Part shown: positions 43,285 to 52,942 of the stretch, in pieces | Position numbering within the stretch: the first letter of the stretch is position 1 | Layout of the letters: each line of letters opens with the position of its first letter | NCBI GenBank assembly: GCA_028285415.1 | Contig: JANQPF010000014.1 | Span: 1-64,000, forward strand | From: Pseudomonadales bacterium | GTDB taxonomy: Bacteria; Pseudomonadota; Gammaproteobacteria; Pseudomonadales; Azotimanducaceae | Direction: 5' to 3' | Length of the DNA stretch: 64,000 nt | Notes under the pieces: generated by a model | Databases searched by the model: none | Told to the model about the DNA's origin: nothing | Seen by the model: the letters and a program-made list of their open reading frames with translations, nothing else | Position numbers and translations under genes: made by a program

Positions 43285-44697
43285 ATGAACGACGTTTCCG
43301 AATTCTTCAGACTTTTCGATCTACCCCCCTGCCCGCTTTCCGAAGAAAGTACCGATGCTCTTGCTGAAGCCATGCAGAACACATCGGTCGCCGGTCATAC
43401 AAGCCTAGGATCGGGTTATGTCTACTTAGGGCAGTTTATCGACCATGACATGACGGAAATGGAAACGACGAGCAATGAACCAAGCCGGCACAACATCCCG
43501 CTAGCAGGAATCAAGCAACTGCGAAATCCCGCATTGGACCTCGACTCTGTATACGGCAACGGATACTCGGACGAGAGAATCAAAGTAGGGCCGATGGGAG
43601 AGATGCTGTTGGGTACTACGGTCGCGACAGACACTTTGAACCGCACGAGCTTGAGTGATCTACCGCGCAAAGCGCCGGAGGGCACGACGGTGTTAGCCGC
43701 GATCCCCGACTTGCGCAACGATGAAAACTTGGTAATCGCTCAGTTGCACGTGCTGTTTTTGAAGCTACACAACGCGGTTCTTGGTCTTCTCAACGATAGC
43801 GATCCCGAACGACGGTTCGAAAGCGCCAGGCGCGAGGTTACCAACATCTACCAATCTGTCGTGCTTTACGACTTCCTCCCTGCCATATGCCAAAGAGAGG
43901 TGGTGGAGAAAGTACTCAAGCCGAACTATCAATCCATTTATCCCGCTCAAGGTCCAGACTATGTAGATATGCCGGTCGAGTTTTCCGTGGCGGCTTTCCG
44001 CTTCGGTCACTCAACGATTCGCCAGTCTTATTCGGTGAACGAGTACACACTTCCGCCTAGGAATCTCCCGATCATGACGATGATAAAGATGACTGGGCAC
44101 TACGCATTTCAGAACGAACAGGGTGTTCGGCACAGCGGGCTCCCCGAACACGTCGCTATAAAAGACTGGAACAAATTTTTCTTCACCAACTCGGGGGCAG
44201 TGAACACGGCCCGCCCAATCAGTCCCGCAGTTAGTTTCAAGCTGGCGGATGGACAACGCCCGTCAGAACAGTCTCAACTCTTAGCACAACGCAATTTGTG
44301 GCGAGGGGTCGAAGCGGGCCTAGCCTCGGCCATTGCAGTGATCGAACACCTAAACCGTACGCGGTGTGAGGACATCGTCCCACTCACTTACGAAGAATAC
44401 GCCTCAAACTACATCTTTAACGGCTTGTCAGAAGAGCAAATCCAGGAGGTTATTGACCACCCTCCCTTGTGGTTCTACATACTGACGGAAGCCTACACGC
44501 GTGGAAGTAAGGGCCGAAGGCTCGGTCCGCTCGGAAGCTTGCTGGTCGCCGACACCATAGTGGGGATTCTGAAGGCGATGGACAGTCCAGCATTGAATGG
44601 TCGGTGGACATCGGCAGTACTCGAAAAACAACCCCAAGACATACGAATCACGGACGTTATTGAACTTGTTACCAACGATGAAGGAGAGCAGACATGA
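43285..44697 (+). CDS. animal-type heme peroxidase
   Basis: A 470-residue protein of the bacterial branch of the animal heme peroxidase family. The distal histidine is in GQFIDHDM (His54), and the proximal haem ligand is in RFGHSTIR (His242). The arginine and conserved glutamate surroundings are also visible (ARREVTNIYQSVVLYDF). Such enzymes oxidise halides or organic donors with hydrogen peroxide. No signal peptide is evident. It heads the right arm, overlaps the next gene by 4 bases (ATGA) and is divergent from the left arm. Confidence 0.87.
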   Translation: MNDVSEFFRLFDLPPCPLSEESTDALAEAMQNTSVAGHTSLGSGYVYLGQFIDHDMTEMETTSNEPSRHNIPLAGIKQLRNPALDLDSVYGNGYSDERIKVGPMGEMLLGTTVATDTLNRTSLSDLPRKAPEGTTVLAAIPDLRNDENLVIAQLHVLFLKLHNAVLGLLNDSDPERRFESARREVTNIYQSVVLYDFLPAICQREVVEKVLKPNYQSIYPAQGPDYVDMPVEFSVAAFRFGHSTIRQSYSVNEYTLPPRNLPIMTMIKMTGHYAFQNEQGVRHSGLPEHVAIKDWNKFFFTNSGAVNTARPISPAVSFKLADGQRPSEQSQLLAQRNLWRGVEAGLASAIAVIEHLNRTRCEDIVPLTYEEYASNYIFNGLSEEQIQEVIDHPPLWFYILTEAYTRGSKGRRLGPLGSLLVADTIVGILKAMDSPALNGRWTSAVLEKQPQDIRITDVIELVTNDEGEQT

Positions 44698-45110
44698 TGG
44701 GAAAGTACGGAGTATTTGAGGGAAAGTGGCAGGTATCACCACGTACACACCCTAACTCAAGCGACGTAAGTAAGGAGGGTTATTACCCACAGGACACAAC
44801 CGTTGTTGTGCAGTTCGTGAAAGCGGATTTCACCAGCCAACACCCGACCACCGGCCAGACTGTGAAAGGCTACCGTGTGGTTGTGAAACAAGGAAGCTGG
44901 GCTGGTGCTGCAGGCGTGCAGGCTGCCTTCTTGTTTTATCGATCTGGAAGATTGATTTCGACCCCAATCACAACAGGTTTGCAAGGTGCTGACCCCGGTT
45001 CTCGACTAAGCTTTACCATGTTCATCGAGATGACGGATGAAGATAATATGAAAAGCTATCTGGGATGGTCTGATGGAGACTTCGGATGCTGGGGGTGCAG
45101 GAGGCTTTAG
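44694..45110 (+). CDS. small protein of unknown function, overlapping peroxidase and CHAT genes
   Basis: A 138-residue protein joined to the peroxidase gene by an ATGA overlap and to the CHAT gene by a 25-base overlap. It has a beta-rich middle region (TVVVQFVKADF, GYRVVVKQGSW) and ends with GDFGCWGC. I do not recognise the family. The tight overlaps show that it is co-translated with both neighbours, so it is a required part of this module. Confidence 0.6.
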   Translation: MMGKYGVFEGKWQVSPRTHPNSSDVSKEGYYPQDTTVVVQFVKADFTSQHPTTGQTVKGYRVVVKQGSWAGAAGVQAAFLFYRSGRLISTPITTGLQGADPGSRLSFTMFIEMTDEDNMKSYLGWSDGDFGCWGCRRL

Positions 45111-48100
45111 TTGCCCTTTCTTTTTTGTTCGCCAGTAACTCGGAACTAGCGACAATTTGCCCTGGCGAGGGTTTCGCACAGACCCTCACCACCTCAGAAG
45201 ATGTGTCCTACTTCATTGCCGCCTGGCTACCAGGCGGCAATCCTACCCTTTCGGTCACTGACCAGAACACGACGATTCGTTACCAGGTACCACAAAGCCG
45301 ACACGGACCGGTGTTCGGTCGCATAGACGCAGGGGAAACGCGCAATGTCGACCTATGCATTCACGGTACTCCACATCGCGCTCAAACCCCAACGGTCGAA
45401 ATCTTAACTGTTACACCAGATATCCACGATGCTACCTACCATCTCAGCGAAGCAGGTCGATATTGGTATGAGAAGGACTTTGAAAGCGCAGTCACACACT
45501 ATCAACATTCGTCAGGTTTTGCGGACAAAACAAGATTTACTTGGTCTGGATATCCAGAGTTTTACACTGCCTTGGGACTTTCTCGGCTGTACCGCTGGGT
45601 CGACGCACTTACAGTCGTCGAGAACCTAGGCGAAAGTGATCGGGGGCAAGTCCCATCTCACGCATGGCTTCAGGTGCGAGCCCGTGCGGGAATATTTGAT
45701 CCAGCACTTCGCCCTACTCTGGTGAAGGCACTCGAACAGGAAATCGAATCAATCAATGCGGCTAGCTTCCCGGCCAATCGCGTTTCACTTCAATTCATTC
45801 TTGGACAAGGCTATCTCGAAGAAGACCAACTGGATCGAGGTGAAGCCGTCATCCGTCAGGGCTTAGAAGCAGCCACCATAACGAGCGACAATCAACTTCT
45901 AGCCTACGGCTATAACAATCTCGGATATGCGTCCATCAGGCGAAGTTACTTTGCGACCGAAGCTATCACCAAGCAGAAGTGGTTGCGAAAATCTCTCGAA
46001 GAACACCAACTAGCGCTGAATCACGCGAAGCTTGCAAAGCTTCCAGCGATGCAGGCCTTGATTCTCAACAACATGGGGACCATTCATGTCCAACTTGGTC
46101 AAGTTCATGTCGCCAGCCGCGAATTTCGAAGTGCTGTTGAGAAAGCCAATAAGGCGCGAGATAAGCGGGCATCTATGTTGGCGCAAATTAACCTAGCCAA
46201 GGTGTATCGACGACTAGGCGATGATTTGAAATCGGCCGCGTATCTTACCGCTGCCAAAAAAGTTGCTTCTGGTGGAGAGGCATACCGGGTCGGCGCTATC
46301 GACTGCGAACTCGGCGCGCTTGCCAGGCAGCGAGAAGCACTCGGAGTGGCGTTTAATCACTATGAAAACTGTTTGACGACTGCGCAGAGAGCTAAAGATC
46401 ACAGACTCACGATTCAATCGCTAATCGGACTGGCAGAGACACTGGCGGCTAAGCACGACTGGCAAGGTGCACTAGCACGATTGAACAGCGCTCTTTCCTT
46501 ACTCGCCGAAGACGGGGGTTGGATACGGGGTCGTTTATCAGACTTAGAAATGGCTGCTCATAGCCACCAGTCATTGGTCGCTCAACACCTTCAGTTGGCG
46601 GAGTTAGCCGAAGCATCACACTTAAAGTCGATGGAAATGGCGAACGCCTCCCCCGACCCTATTCTAGCCATCACGACGGCAGCGCGTGGGGTGAAGTTTT
46701 TGGCTTCTTCCGATCAGACTGATGCTGCCATCGTTCTAGGATTGGATGTCATCCGAAAGGTAGAGTCGGTCCATGCGCATCTTGATCCTTTCCGCGTTGG
46801 CCCAGCATGGACAGCAGCGACCCATGAGACATTCGACGCCGTCTTAGCGATGCTGTTCGCACGGGAATCGACAACAGCGGATCAGATGTTTGACTTATTA
46901 GAGCGCTCACGCGCGCTCAATCTGCGACAACAGTACGCTACCGTTCAGCCGCCCCCAGACTTGGTTGAACAAACACGGCTAGAACAAATGGAAGCTGCTG
47001 CCATTAGCTGGGCTTCTGAATTGGAAAGCAACCAGGTACCACAGGTATCGCGCTATCTTCTCGAGGAGGCCGTTATTGGAGCATGGTCGGGGGAAATCGC
47101 ACCCGATCAGAGGTTGCCGACTCTGAGCGATGTGCAACACATCCTCGGGCCAGACTCGCGCCTACTCTACTTCCAGACTAGCAATGAGCGTACGATCTAC
47201 GTTTTGGATGTAACTCAAGATAGGGTTCAATCGCACAGCTATTCACTGTCGTTCTCCTTACCTGAGATCACTCGCCAACTGCGCCAGGAACTCTCAAACC
47301 CCAACGGCAAACCGCAGCCGCTGCTCCACCAACTGGCCGAGCTGTTACCTAGTTCTATAAAATCATGGAACGGCAAACACCTAATCCTCGTACCTCATCG
47401 ACAACTACATGATCTTCCACTAAGCGCTATTCCCATCAACGAGAGAGAGTTACTCAACGACCGGTTTACCCTGACGAACGTTCCTTCCATGACTATCGCA
47501 ATGGCCGAGAGGACGATTCCACCACCCTTTGCTATTGATCTGGCTGTGCTTGCAGATCCTCAGTTCAAGGGCGTTCTCTCTTCAGACTCGTATGGCGATC
47601 ACCTACGATCTTGGGCGAATACGTTGGAGCGTCTGCCTTGGTCTGCCCGTGAAGCAATAGCCCTTCAGGAGCTTTTTACAGGCGCTGACGTCACAGTGTA
47701 CACAGGTCACGATGCCAACCGCCGGCACTTGTTTGCCGAAAAAACGAGAACCGCGCGAATTCTCCACATCGCCTCGCATGGGTATTTTCAATCACATTCT
47801 CCGGATAACAACGGCATCATTCTCGCTCCCCCAGCAACCGAAAGTGACCGTGCGACCGGCTCCTTTGTCACTACCACAGAGATTTCCGCTTATCCATTCA
47901 ACAACGAATTAGTTGTGGTTAGTGGGTGCGATACAGCTGTAGGTCAATCGATTCCAGGGGAAGGCAATTTGAGCGTTTCTAGGGCGCTACTTGGCCAAGG
48001 TGCAAAACGCGTACTCGGCACGTTGTGGCCAGTATCCGACCGTGCTTCTGCAAGATTTATGGCTGTCTTCTATCAGCAACTCCATTCCCACCGATCACCT

Positions 48101-48271
48101 CGGCTTGCGCTTCAACAGGCTCAACAAAAACTCCGTTCCCAGCGCGGGTTCAACCACCCTTTCTACTGGGCTCCTTACGTACTCAACAGCGCAAGTTTAG
48201 AGGACACGGTCTCCATTACATTTTACAAACAAAGCGAGACAATACAGCCGGTCACACCAGTTTTGCGTTAA
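45086..48271 (+). CDS. CHAT-domain (caspase-like) protease with TPR repeats
   Basis: A 1061-residue protein. The N-terminus may be a signal peptide (LVALSFLFASNSELA). Residues 130-560 are tetratricopeptide-like helical repeats. Residues 740-1040 are a CHAT domain with the dyad His898 (HIASHG) and Cys948 (VVSGCDTA), followed by the family's GEGNLSVSRALLGQGAKRVLGTLWPVSD pattern. CHAT proteases are relatives of caspases and are known effectors in some bacterial defence systems, for example with gasdermin or Cas proteins. It is followed by an ECF sigma factor gene. It would be expected to cleave a protein partner. Confidence 0.9.
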   Translation: MLGVQEALVALSFLFASNSELATICPGEGFAQTLTTSEDVSYFIAAWLPGGNPTLSVTDQNTTIRYQVPQSRHGPVFGRIDAGETRNVDLCIHGTPHRAQTPTVEILTVTPDIHDATYHLSEAGRYWYEKDFESAVTHYQHSSGFADKTRFTWSGYPEFYTALGLSRLYRWVDALTVVENLGESDRGQVPSHAWLQVRARAGIFDPALRPTLVKALEQEIESINAASFPANRVSLQFILGQGYLEEDQLDRGEAVIRQGLEAATITSDNQLLAYGYNNLGYASIRRSYFATEAITKQKWLRKSLEEHQLALNHAKLAKLPAMQALILNNMGTIHVQLGQVHVASREFRSAVEKANKARDKRASMLAQINLAKVYRRLGDDLKSAAYLTAAKKVASGGEAYRVGAIDCELGALARQREALGVAFNHYENCLTTAQRAKDHRLTIQSLIGLAETLAAKHDWQGALARLNSALSLLAEDGGWIRGRLSDLEMAAHSHQSLVAQHLQLAELAEASHLKSMEMANASPDPILAITTAARGVKFLASSDQTDAAIVLGLDVIRKVESVHAHLDPFRVGPAWTAATHETFDAVLAMLFARESTTADQMFDLLERSRALNLRQQYATVQPPPDLVEQTRLEQMEAAAISWASELESNQVPQVSRYLLEEAVIGAWSGEIAPDQRLPTLSDVQHILGPDSRLLYFQTSNERTIYVLDVTQDRVQSHSYSLSFSLPEITRQLRQELSNPNGKPQPLLHQLAELLPSSIKSWNGKHLILVPHRQLHDLPLSAIPINERELLNDRFTLTNVPSMTIAMAERTIPPPFAIDLAVLADPQFKGVLSSDSYGDHLRSWANTLERLPWSAREAIALQELFTGADVTVYTGHDANRRHLFAEKTRTARILHIASHGYFQSHSPDNNGIILAPPATESDRATGSFVTTTEISAYPFNNELVVVSGCDTAVGQSIPGEGNLSVSRALLGQGAKRVLGTLWPVSDRASARFMAVFYQQLHSHRSPRLALQQAQQKLRSQRGFNHPFYWAPYVLNSASLEDTVSITFYKQSETIQPVTPVLR

Positions 48272-48373
48272 AGCTCTGGCGTGACACAATAAGTACATTA
48301 GCTTGTCAGGTGAGCGCCGCAAATCTCAAGTCAGCATTTCGAGACCCCCGAAGAGATTGCAAAAGGAATTGCA

Positions 48374-48895
48374 ATGGGTAAGCCCGAGGCAGAACAGGCG
48401 TTCGTGGAGAAATATCGCGAGCCTGTGCTGTACTTCTTATTCCGGCGATGCGGAAACCGAGCAACCGCAGAAGACATCTGTCATGAAGCACTGATGATCG
48501 TTCTGCATCGGCTGCGAGAAAACTCATTAGCTGAAACCGCAAAACTCGCTGCCTTTATTCAACAAACCGCAGCTAATCTGTGGATCAACGAGCAACGCAA
48601 GCTATCGCGACGTAAAACAGATACAAACGAAGATGCAATCGCCCGTGCTTCCCATTCAACAACGGAACAGTTTGACGTGATTGCAACCGCTGAGCTCCAA
48701 CAAAACGTTCGCAAACTGATCGATGAAATGCCAACTGATAGAGATCGGCGATTGTTGTATCGGCTTTATGTGGAAGACGCCGACAAGCACGAGATTTGCG
48801 AAGAGCTGGGTCTATCGGCCAGGCACTTTGATCGCGTGGTGCACCGCGCCCGTCAGCGCTTCAAAGCAATTGCAGGTGACTTGAGTCTGGTATGA
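48374..48895 (+). CDS. ECF-type RNA polymerase sigma factor
   Basis: A 173-residue sigma factor of the ECF group. Region 2 contains YREPVLYFLFRRCGNRATAEDICHEALMIV, and region 4 contains DADKHEICEELGLSARHFDRVVHRARQRF. The ATG follows AAGGAATTGCA. It overlaps the anti-sigma-like gene by 4 bases. Position after the CHAT gene suggests that proteolysis or a redox signal is linked to its release, with the cluster as its regulon. This is inference. Confidence 0.88.
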   Translation: MGKPEAEQAFVEKYREPVLYFLFRRCGNRATAEDICHEALMIVLHRLRENSLAETAKLAAFIQQTAANLWINEQRKLSRRKTDTNEDAIARASHSTTEQFDVIATAELQQNVRKLIDEMPTDRDRRLLYRLYVEDADKHEICEELGLSARHFDRVVHRARQRFKAIAGDLSLV

Positions 48896-49512
48896 GCTCT
48901 GAGGAACACCCAATGACCCATGAACCGTTTGACGAAAGCGAGATTCACGCCTACTTGAGTGGTCGGCTAGATGGCGACGCACTGGCGAATTTCGAAACTC
49001 GACTGTTAGAGGACCCTACATTTTTGGAAGAAGTTCGGGCAGCAGAACTATTGGCAGAAGGTGTTCGAGCCAACGCGGAGTACATTGAGACAGAATTGCC
49101 GTCCCGATCGTGGCTCAACCAACGGCCTTCTCAATTGGCAACGGCAGCAATCGTTCTACTGGGTGTTTCACTTGCGTATACAGCTTTAAACAGTGAGTCG
49201 CCCCAGGACGTATCGCTTGCAAACCGCGTTGTGCTTGAGTCTTTCCGCAACGGAGCGAACACTTACGTACATGTTCTAGAGGCACCTTACGTTGTCTTGG
49301 AGATATACCCTGGACCATCCGAGCAGGCGTTTGTCCTTACCCTGCTAGACCACAATGAAAATCCTGTCGCGGATCTTGGCCAACAGCAAACGCTCGACGA
49401 TGACAGCTTGATCGTCGTACTGAGAGACATTCCGGCCGGAAAATACTTCCTAGACATAACAAATCCTTCTCTCGATGACACGCGGTTTAACCTAACCATC
49501 CTCAATCGATAG
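48892..49512 (+). CDS. anti-sigma-factor-like single-pass membrane protein
   Basis: A 206-residue protein. Residues 10-55 match the sigma-binding helical region of anti-sigma factors (EIHAYLSGRLDGDALANFETRLLEDP) but without the HxxxCxxC zinc motif. A membrane helix follows at about 83-100 (LATAAIVLLGVSLAYTAL) and then an outside domain of about 100 residues rich in strands. ATGA overlap with the sigma gene strongly suggests a pair. A second start at 48913 is possible. Such factors hold the sigma factor until an outside signal. Confidence 0.7.
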   Translation: MSSEEHPMTHEPFDESEIHAYLSGRLDGDALANFETRLLEDPTFLEEVRAAELLAEGVRANAEYIETELPSRSWLNQRPSQLATAAIVLLGVSLAYTALNSESPQDVSLANRVVLESFRNGANTYVHVLEAPYVVLEIYPGPSEQAFVLTLLDHNENPVADLGQQQTLDDDSLIVVLRDIPAGKYFLDITNPSLDDTRFNLTILNR

Positions 49513-49703
49513 CTAGATTCCTTGCATTAGTTTCGGCCTTGCTGGGACGAATCCCCTCCTAATCTCAGTAGTACCGTGTTCGTAGAAATACGAGTGTGCG
49601 GTCATGCGTACGGTTTGCAATTGTTAACTCAACAATGCCATCAAAGATTCGACCTACTGGACCTATGACTTCGTCCATTGTTTTCTAAAGAGGTGAAACC
49701 ACA

Positions 49704-50219
49704 GTGAACCAGTACTTCACAGTTATCAGAAAATGGACCAACCTCATCCTACTAGTGCTCGTCGCGCTCATATTGCTGCTGGCCTTTGTCTGGGGGGCGT
49801 TCGCTCTTGTTAGAGAGGACTCGTACTGGGCATATGACACAGCGGACGAAGCGAAAGCACACGCACTCAAGGCAACCCACGAGTTATCCAGCAAGGAGCA
49901 GCACGACGCAATCGACTTTCTGAATACCCACAAAACAAACCGCTTTGAGATCGAGCTAGAAAAACTCAAATCGCAAAAAATTGCTCTTACTCGGCAGATC
50001 AGCGAGGAACGCGCCCGTATTGCGAATCTAGCAAGGACAGAAGTCCGTGAGAATAGAACGGTTCAACTCCGAGACATCCTATTTCAATACGTTGAGGACA
50101 AACCAAAAACACAGTCAAACGAGATGCCAAAGCGGACATGCTCACAAACTCACCCAAAGAGTGAGCATAGCGACTGCTTAAGGAAACTAGTGGACGACCC
50201 TGATGGAAGCGAGTCGTGA
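49704..50219 (+). CDS. membrane-anchored coiled-coil protein, unknown
   Basis: A 171-residue protein starting at GTG 49704 after AGAGGTG. An N-terminal membrane helix (residues 12-36) is followed by a coiled-coil region and a charged tail with two cysteines. It overlaps the next gene by 4 bases (GTGA). No family is recognised. It is probably a partner of the adjacent long lipoprotein. Confidence 0.6.
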   Translation: MNQYFTVIRKWTNLILLVLVALILLLAFVWGAFALVREDSYWAYDTADEAKAHALKATHELSSKEQHDAIDFLNTHKTNRFEIELEKLKSQKIALTRQISEERARIANLARTEVRENRTVQLRDILFQYVEDKPKTQSNEMPKRTCSQTHPKSEHSDCLRKLVDDPDGSES

Positions 50220-52942
50220 AACGCGCACAACGAGGCATCGCCCTATCAGTCATAAGTGCGCTTCTATGTGCTAGCTGCTCATTCGCACCTTACAAAACAG
50301 GACTGTTTAGTGATGATGAACAGGGTATTCCGTATCAGCTTCCCAAATCAGTAGTATCCGTCAAGGTCAAGGTAATCCGGGATGCAAACAAAAACGTCCA
50401 AGATGTCCAGTTCGAACTGACCCCAACGATCATCCCAGATGAAGCGGCAGTGTACTACCTCAAACCTCGAGGACGTGCGGCGTTTGCGAGCGATCATCAC
50501 GTCACGGTTTCCAACGGCTTACTGAACTCAATCGACTCGACAGTCGACGGGAAAGGCGGAGATTTCTTCGGGAGCGTCGTTAACAGCTTGAGCAATCTTT
50601 ACCACGCTAACGCAAATTTTGGACTCCTTGCCCAGTCATCCGAAACGAGCCCGTTTGTTACCGACAGCCCTACTATCACCCCAGGAGAGTTGCAGCAGAT
50701 CATCGGAGAATTGCAAGGTGATGAACAGACGTTTGTTCACCTGCCAACGAGCGGCAAGCAAAAGTTTGATCTCCCGGGGACTCAAGGACTACTTTTTCTA
50801 AAGTCAAGCGTTGGCACAGTGGACTCTCCGAAGTACGTGCACCGCCAAATCGACACGAAAACGCCAAAGCTCGGCTTTGTGACCAGATCACTTAAGCCAA
50901 CAAAGGCGGAGTTATCGCTGTTCGTCGACGGTCCGCTCCTCAAGAACAGACGCCTCGGGGCAATGTTGGAGGCTATTACCGAGGGACGCAACGTAAGTAA
51001 GGGGTTGTCTAAAACCTTGGGAAGCAAGCAAAAAGCGGTGGATGGCGCTTGCCTGAAGTGGACAGTATCCAAAGATCAACTCTACCTTCTGCTCAACAAG
51101 AAGAGTAATTCCCTCACCCAAGCCCACGAAGCATTAGCGGAGACTACTAGTGAACTCGCAGAAGAACGCTTACGACTAAATGCGAGAGAGGAAGAAGCAA
51201 ATACCGCAGAGACGCGCTCTAAAGAGAAACTGGCTGAACTCGATCGTGAAGAACAAGCACTAACGCGACAGATCGGTCAGCGAAAGTCAAAAATCACATC
51301 ACTTAGGTCAGATATCTCTTTGCTTAGAAAAAGAGCAATGGCTGTTCAAAGCGACATTGACCATCTTCGGACTGAACTCGATAAACTCAATCAGAGTAGG
51401 AGTCCCGACAAGGCTGATAGGGATGAATTGGAACTCAACATTCACAACACCGGCGATATTTTGCAAGGCGTCAGAGAGAAGATTTCATCCGCAGAGAGTG
51501 CGATCGGAGAATTGCAGAAAGAACAACGGCACCTAGAGTCATCTAAGGCATCTCTGCAGAATCGGAGACTCACCGCAGAAGAGAGTGAGAGACGAGCCCA
51601 AGAAAGCCTCAGAAATCAAAGAAGTGTTGTCGCAAACAAGCAGTCAATACTGAGAAAACAGGGTGAAGCTCAAGCAACAGCCAAAGAGGCGTATGACAAC
51701 GTCCTTCTCGAGATAGCAGACAACGACAAAAAGTCACGTAAGAAAATCGAAAACCAGATAGACGTTGTGTCACGGTTAATGATGGATGAAACCGACCCAC
51801 CCAAGCGAAATGCTCTGTTGGGACGAATAGCAGACCTGCAAGCGAAACAAAAAGTACTCGCGGGACAAGAGGTAGCGTGTGATTCAGCAAAGGCTGAACT
51901 CAAGGCGGCTCGCGAAGCACTGGTTTCACACACAACGAGGCAAAAAAACCTCAACAAGATGTACTGCCGCCACGATCGAAAAGGGGCGAAGCAACATCGC
52001 ATCACATGTGACGAGAACTTGGTTGACGTACCCCTCAACAAACCCATTAAGTTAAGGGAAAACCAAGACATGGTGTTACTCGTCGACGAAAGAAGTGCAC
52101 TACATGTACCTCTCGCCCGTGCATCTCTCGGACAAACTATAAATCGCGTGCAGTTTTCCAAAGGTCTGGTTACCGACTATCACTCAACCCAACCCAGCAG
52201 CCTACTCGAGGCAGGTATGTCGGTAGAGCAGGCATTTAATGAGTTGATTGATATTCCCGAAGCCATCATCGAGTCTGCCAGCGACATCGTGTCACTGAAA
52301 GTGGGGTTGCTCGAACAAGAACGCGCACTCATCGAAAAACAAACAGCGATGCAACTAGAAATCGATCGCTTGAGTGGCGACATCGCCCGGCAAAACAGAT
52401 TACAACGAGAGCTTGACGCACTAAACAAAGAACATGAACTACACATCCGACAGGCAGAGATTCAAGCCGAGCTCGACAATCTTGATGCGATTACTACATT
52501 GGAAAGCCTGAGTACTCAACAAGATGTTGCTGCGCAAAGGCGATCACTGTTGGAAGAGCAGTTACGTCTCGAAGACGAACAGGATAAGCAGTTCGGGATA
52601 CAGTCGGAGACAACCGCTCTGCAACGCGAATTGGAGCGAAGCGAAGCTAGGGCAAACATCGAGGCCTTACAACCTGAGGAGGTCACATCGCTGGAGCGAC
52701 AAATTGCAATCCTAGACGCGGAGAGGCGATTGTTGGCGGCTCAGGAACAAGTCGTCAATCAGTCCAACACGCTTGTCGCAGCAGAAGCGGAAGAACTAGC
52801 TGCTTTACGCACGGAGGAAACCAAGTTGCTAGCCCAGAAGGAGGTACTGGAGGCTAGAAAGAACGTTCTAGAGCTGGAAAGGCAGCTCGAAGTTTTGGAA
52901 CAACAGATCAATGAACTCGAGAACAGTCCCCGTGAGCGCTAG
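50216..52942 (+). CDS. long coiled-coil lipoprotein, family member B
   Basis: A 908-residue protein with lipobox LCASC. It has a globular N-terminal domain (residues 30-260) matching the lipoprotein at 37000-38349 in motif order: Y-x-L-P-K-x-V-V, P-D-E-A, R-x-A-F-A-S-D-x-x-V-x-V and G-L-L. Long coiled coils follow (about 290-570 and 710-905), and a further matching block FSKGLVTDY lies near residue 645. It may span the periplasm as a rod. Related copies in both arms suggest a scaffold for the proteases. Function unknown. Confidence 0.78.
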   Translation: MKRAQRGIALSVISALLCASCSFAPYKTGLFSDDEQGIPYQLPKSVVSVKVKVIRDANKNVQDVQFELTPTIIPDEAAVYYLKPRGRAAFASDHHVTVSNGLLNSIDSTVDGKGGDFFGSVVNSLSNLYHANANFGLLAQSSETSPFVTDSPTITPGELQQIIGELQGDEQTFVHLPTSGKQKFDLPGTQGLLFLKSSVGTVDSPKYVHRQIDTKTPKLGFVTRSLKPTKAELSLFVDGPLLKNRRLGAMLEAITEGRNVSKGLSKTLGSKQKAVDGACLKWTVSKDQLYLLLNKKSNSLTQAHEALAETTSELAEERLRLNAREEEANTAETRSKEKLAELDREEQALTRQIGQRKSKITSLRSDISLLRKRAMAVQSDIDHLRTELDKLNQSRSPDKADRDELELNIHNTGDILQGVREKISSAESAIGELQKEQRHLESSKASLQNRRLTAEESERRAQESLRNQRSVVANKQSILRKQGEAQATAKEAYDNVLLEIADNDKKSRKKIENQIDVVSRLMMDETDPPKRNALLGRIADLQAKQKVLAGQEVACDSAKAELKAAREALVSHTTRQKNLNKMYCRHDRKGAKQHRITCDENLVDVPLNKPIKLRENQDMVLLVDERSALHVPLARASLGQTINRVQFSKGLVTDYHSTQPSSLLEAGMSVEQAFNELIDIPEAIIESASDIVSLKVGLLEQERALIEKQTAMQLEIDRLSGDIARQNRLQRELDALNKEHELHIRQAEIQAELDNLDAITTLESLSTQQDVAAQRRSLLEEQLRLEDEQDKQFGIQSETTALQRELERSEARANIEALQPEEVTSLERQIAILDAERRLLAAQEQVVNQSNTLVAAEAEELAALRTEETKLLAQKEVLEARKNVLELERQLEVLEQQINELENSPRER

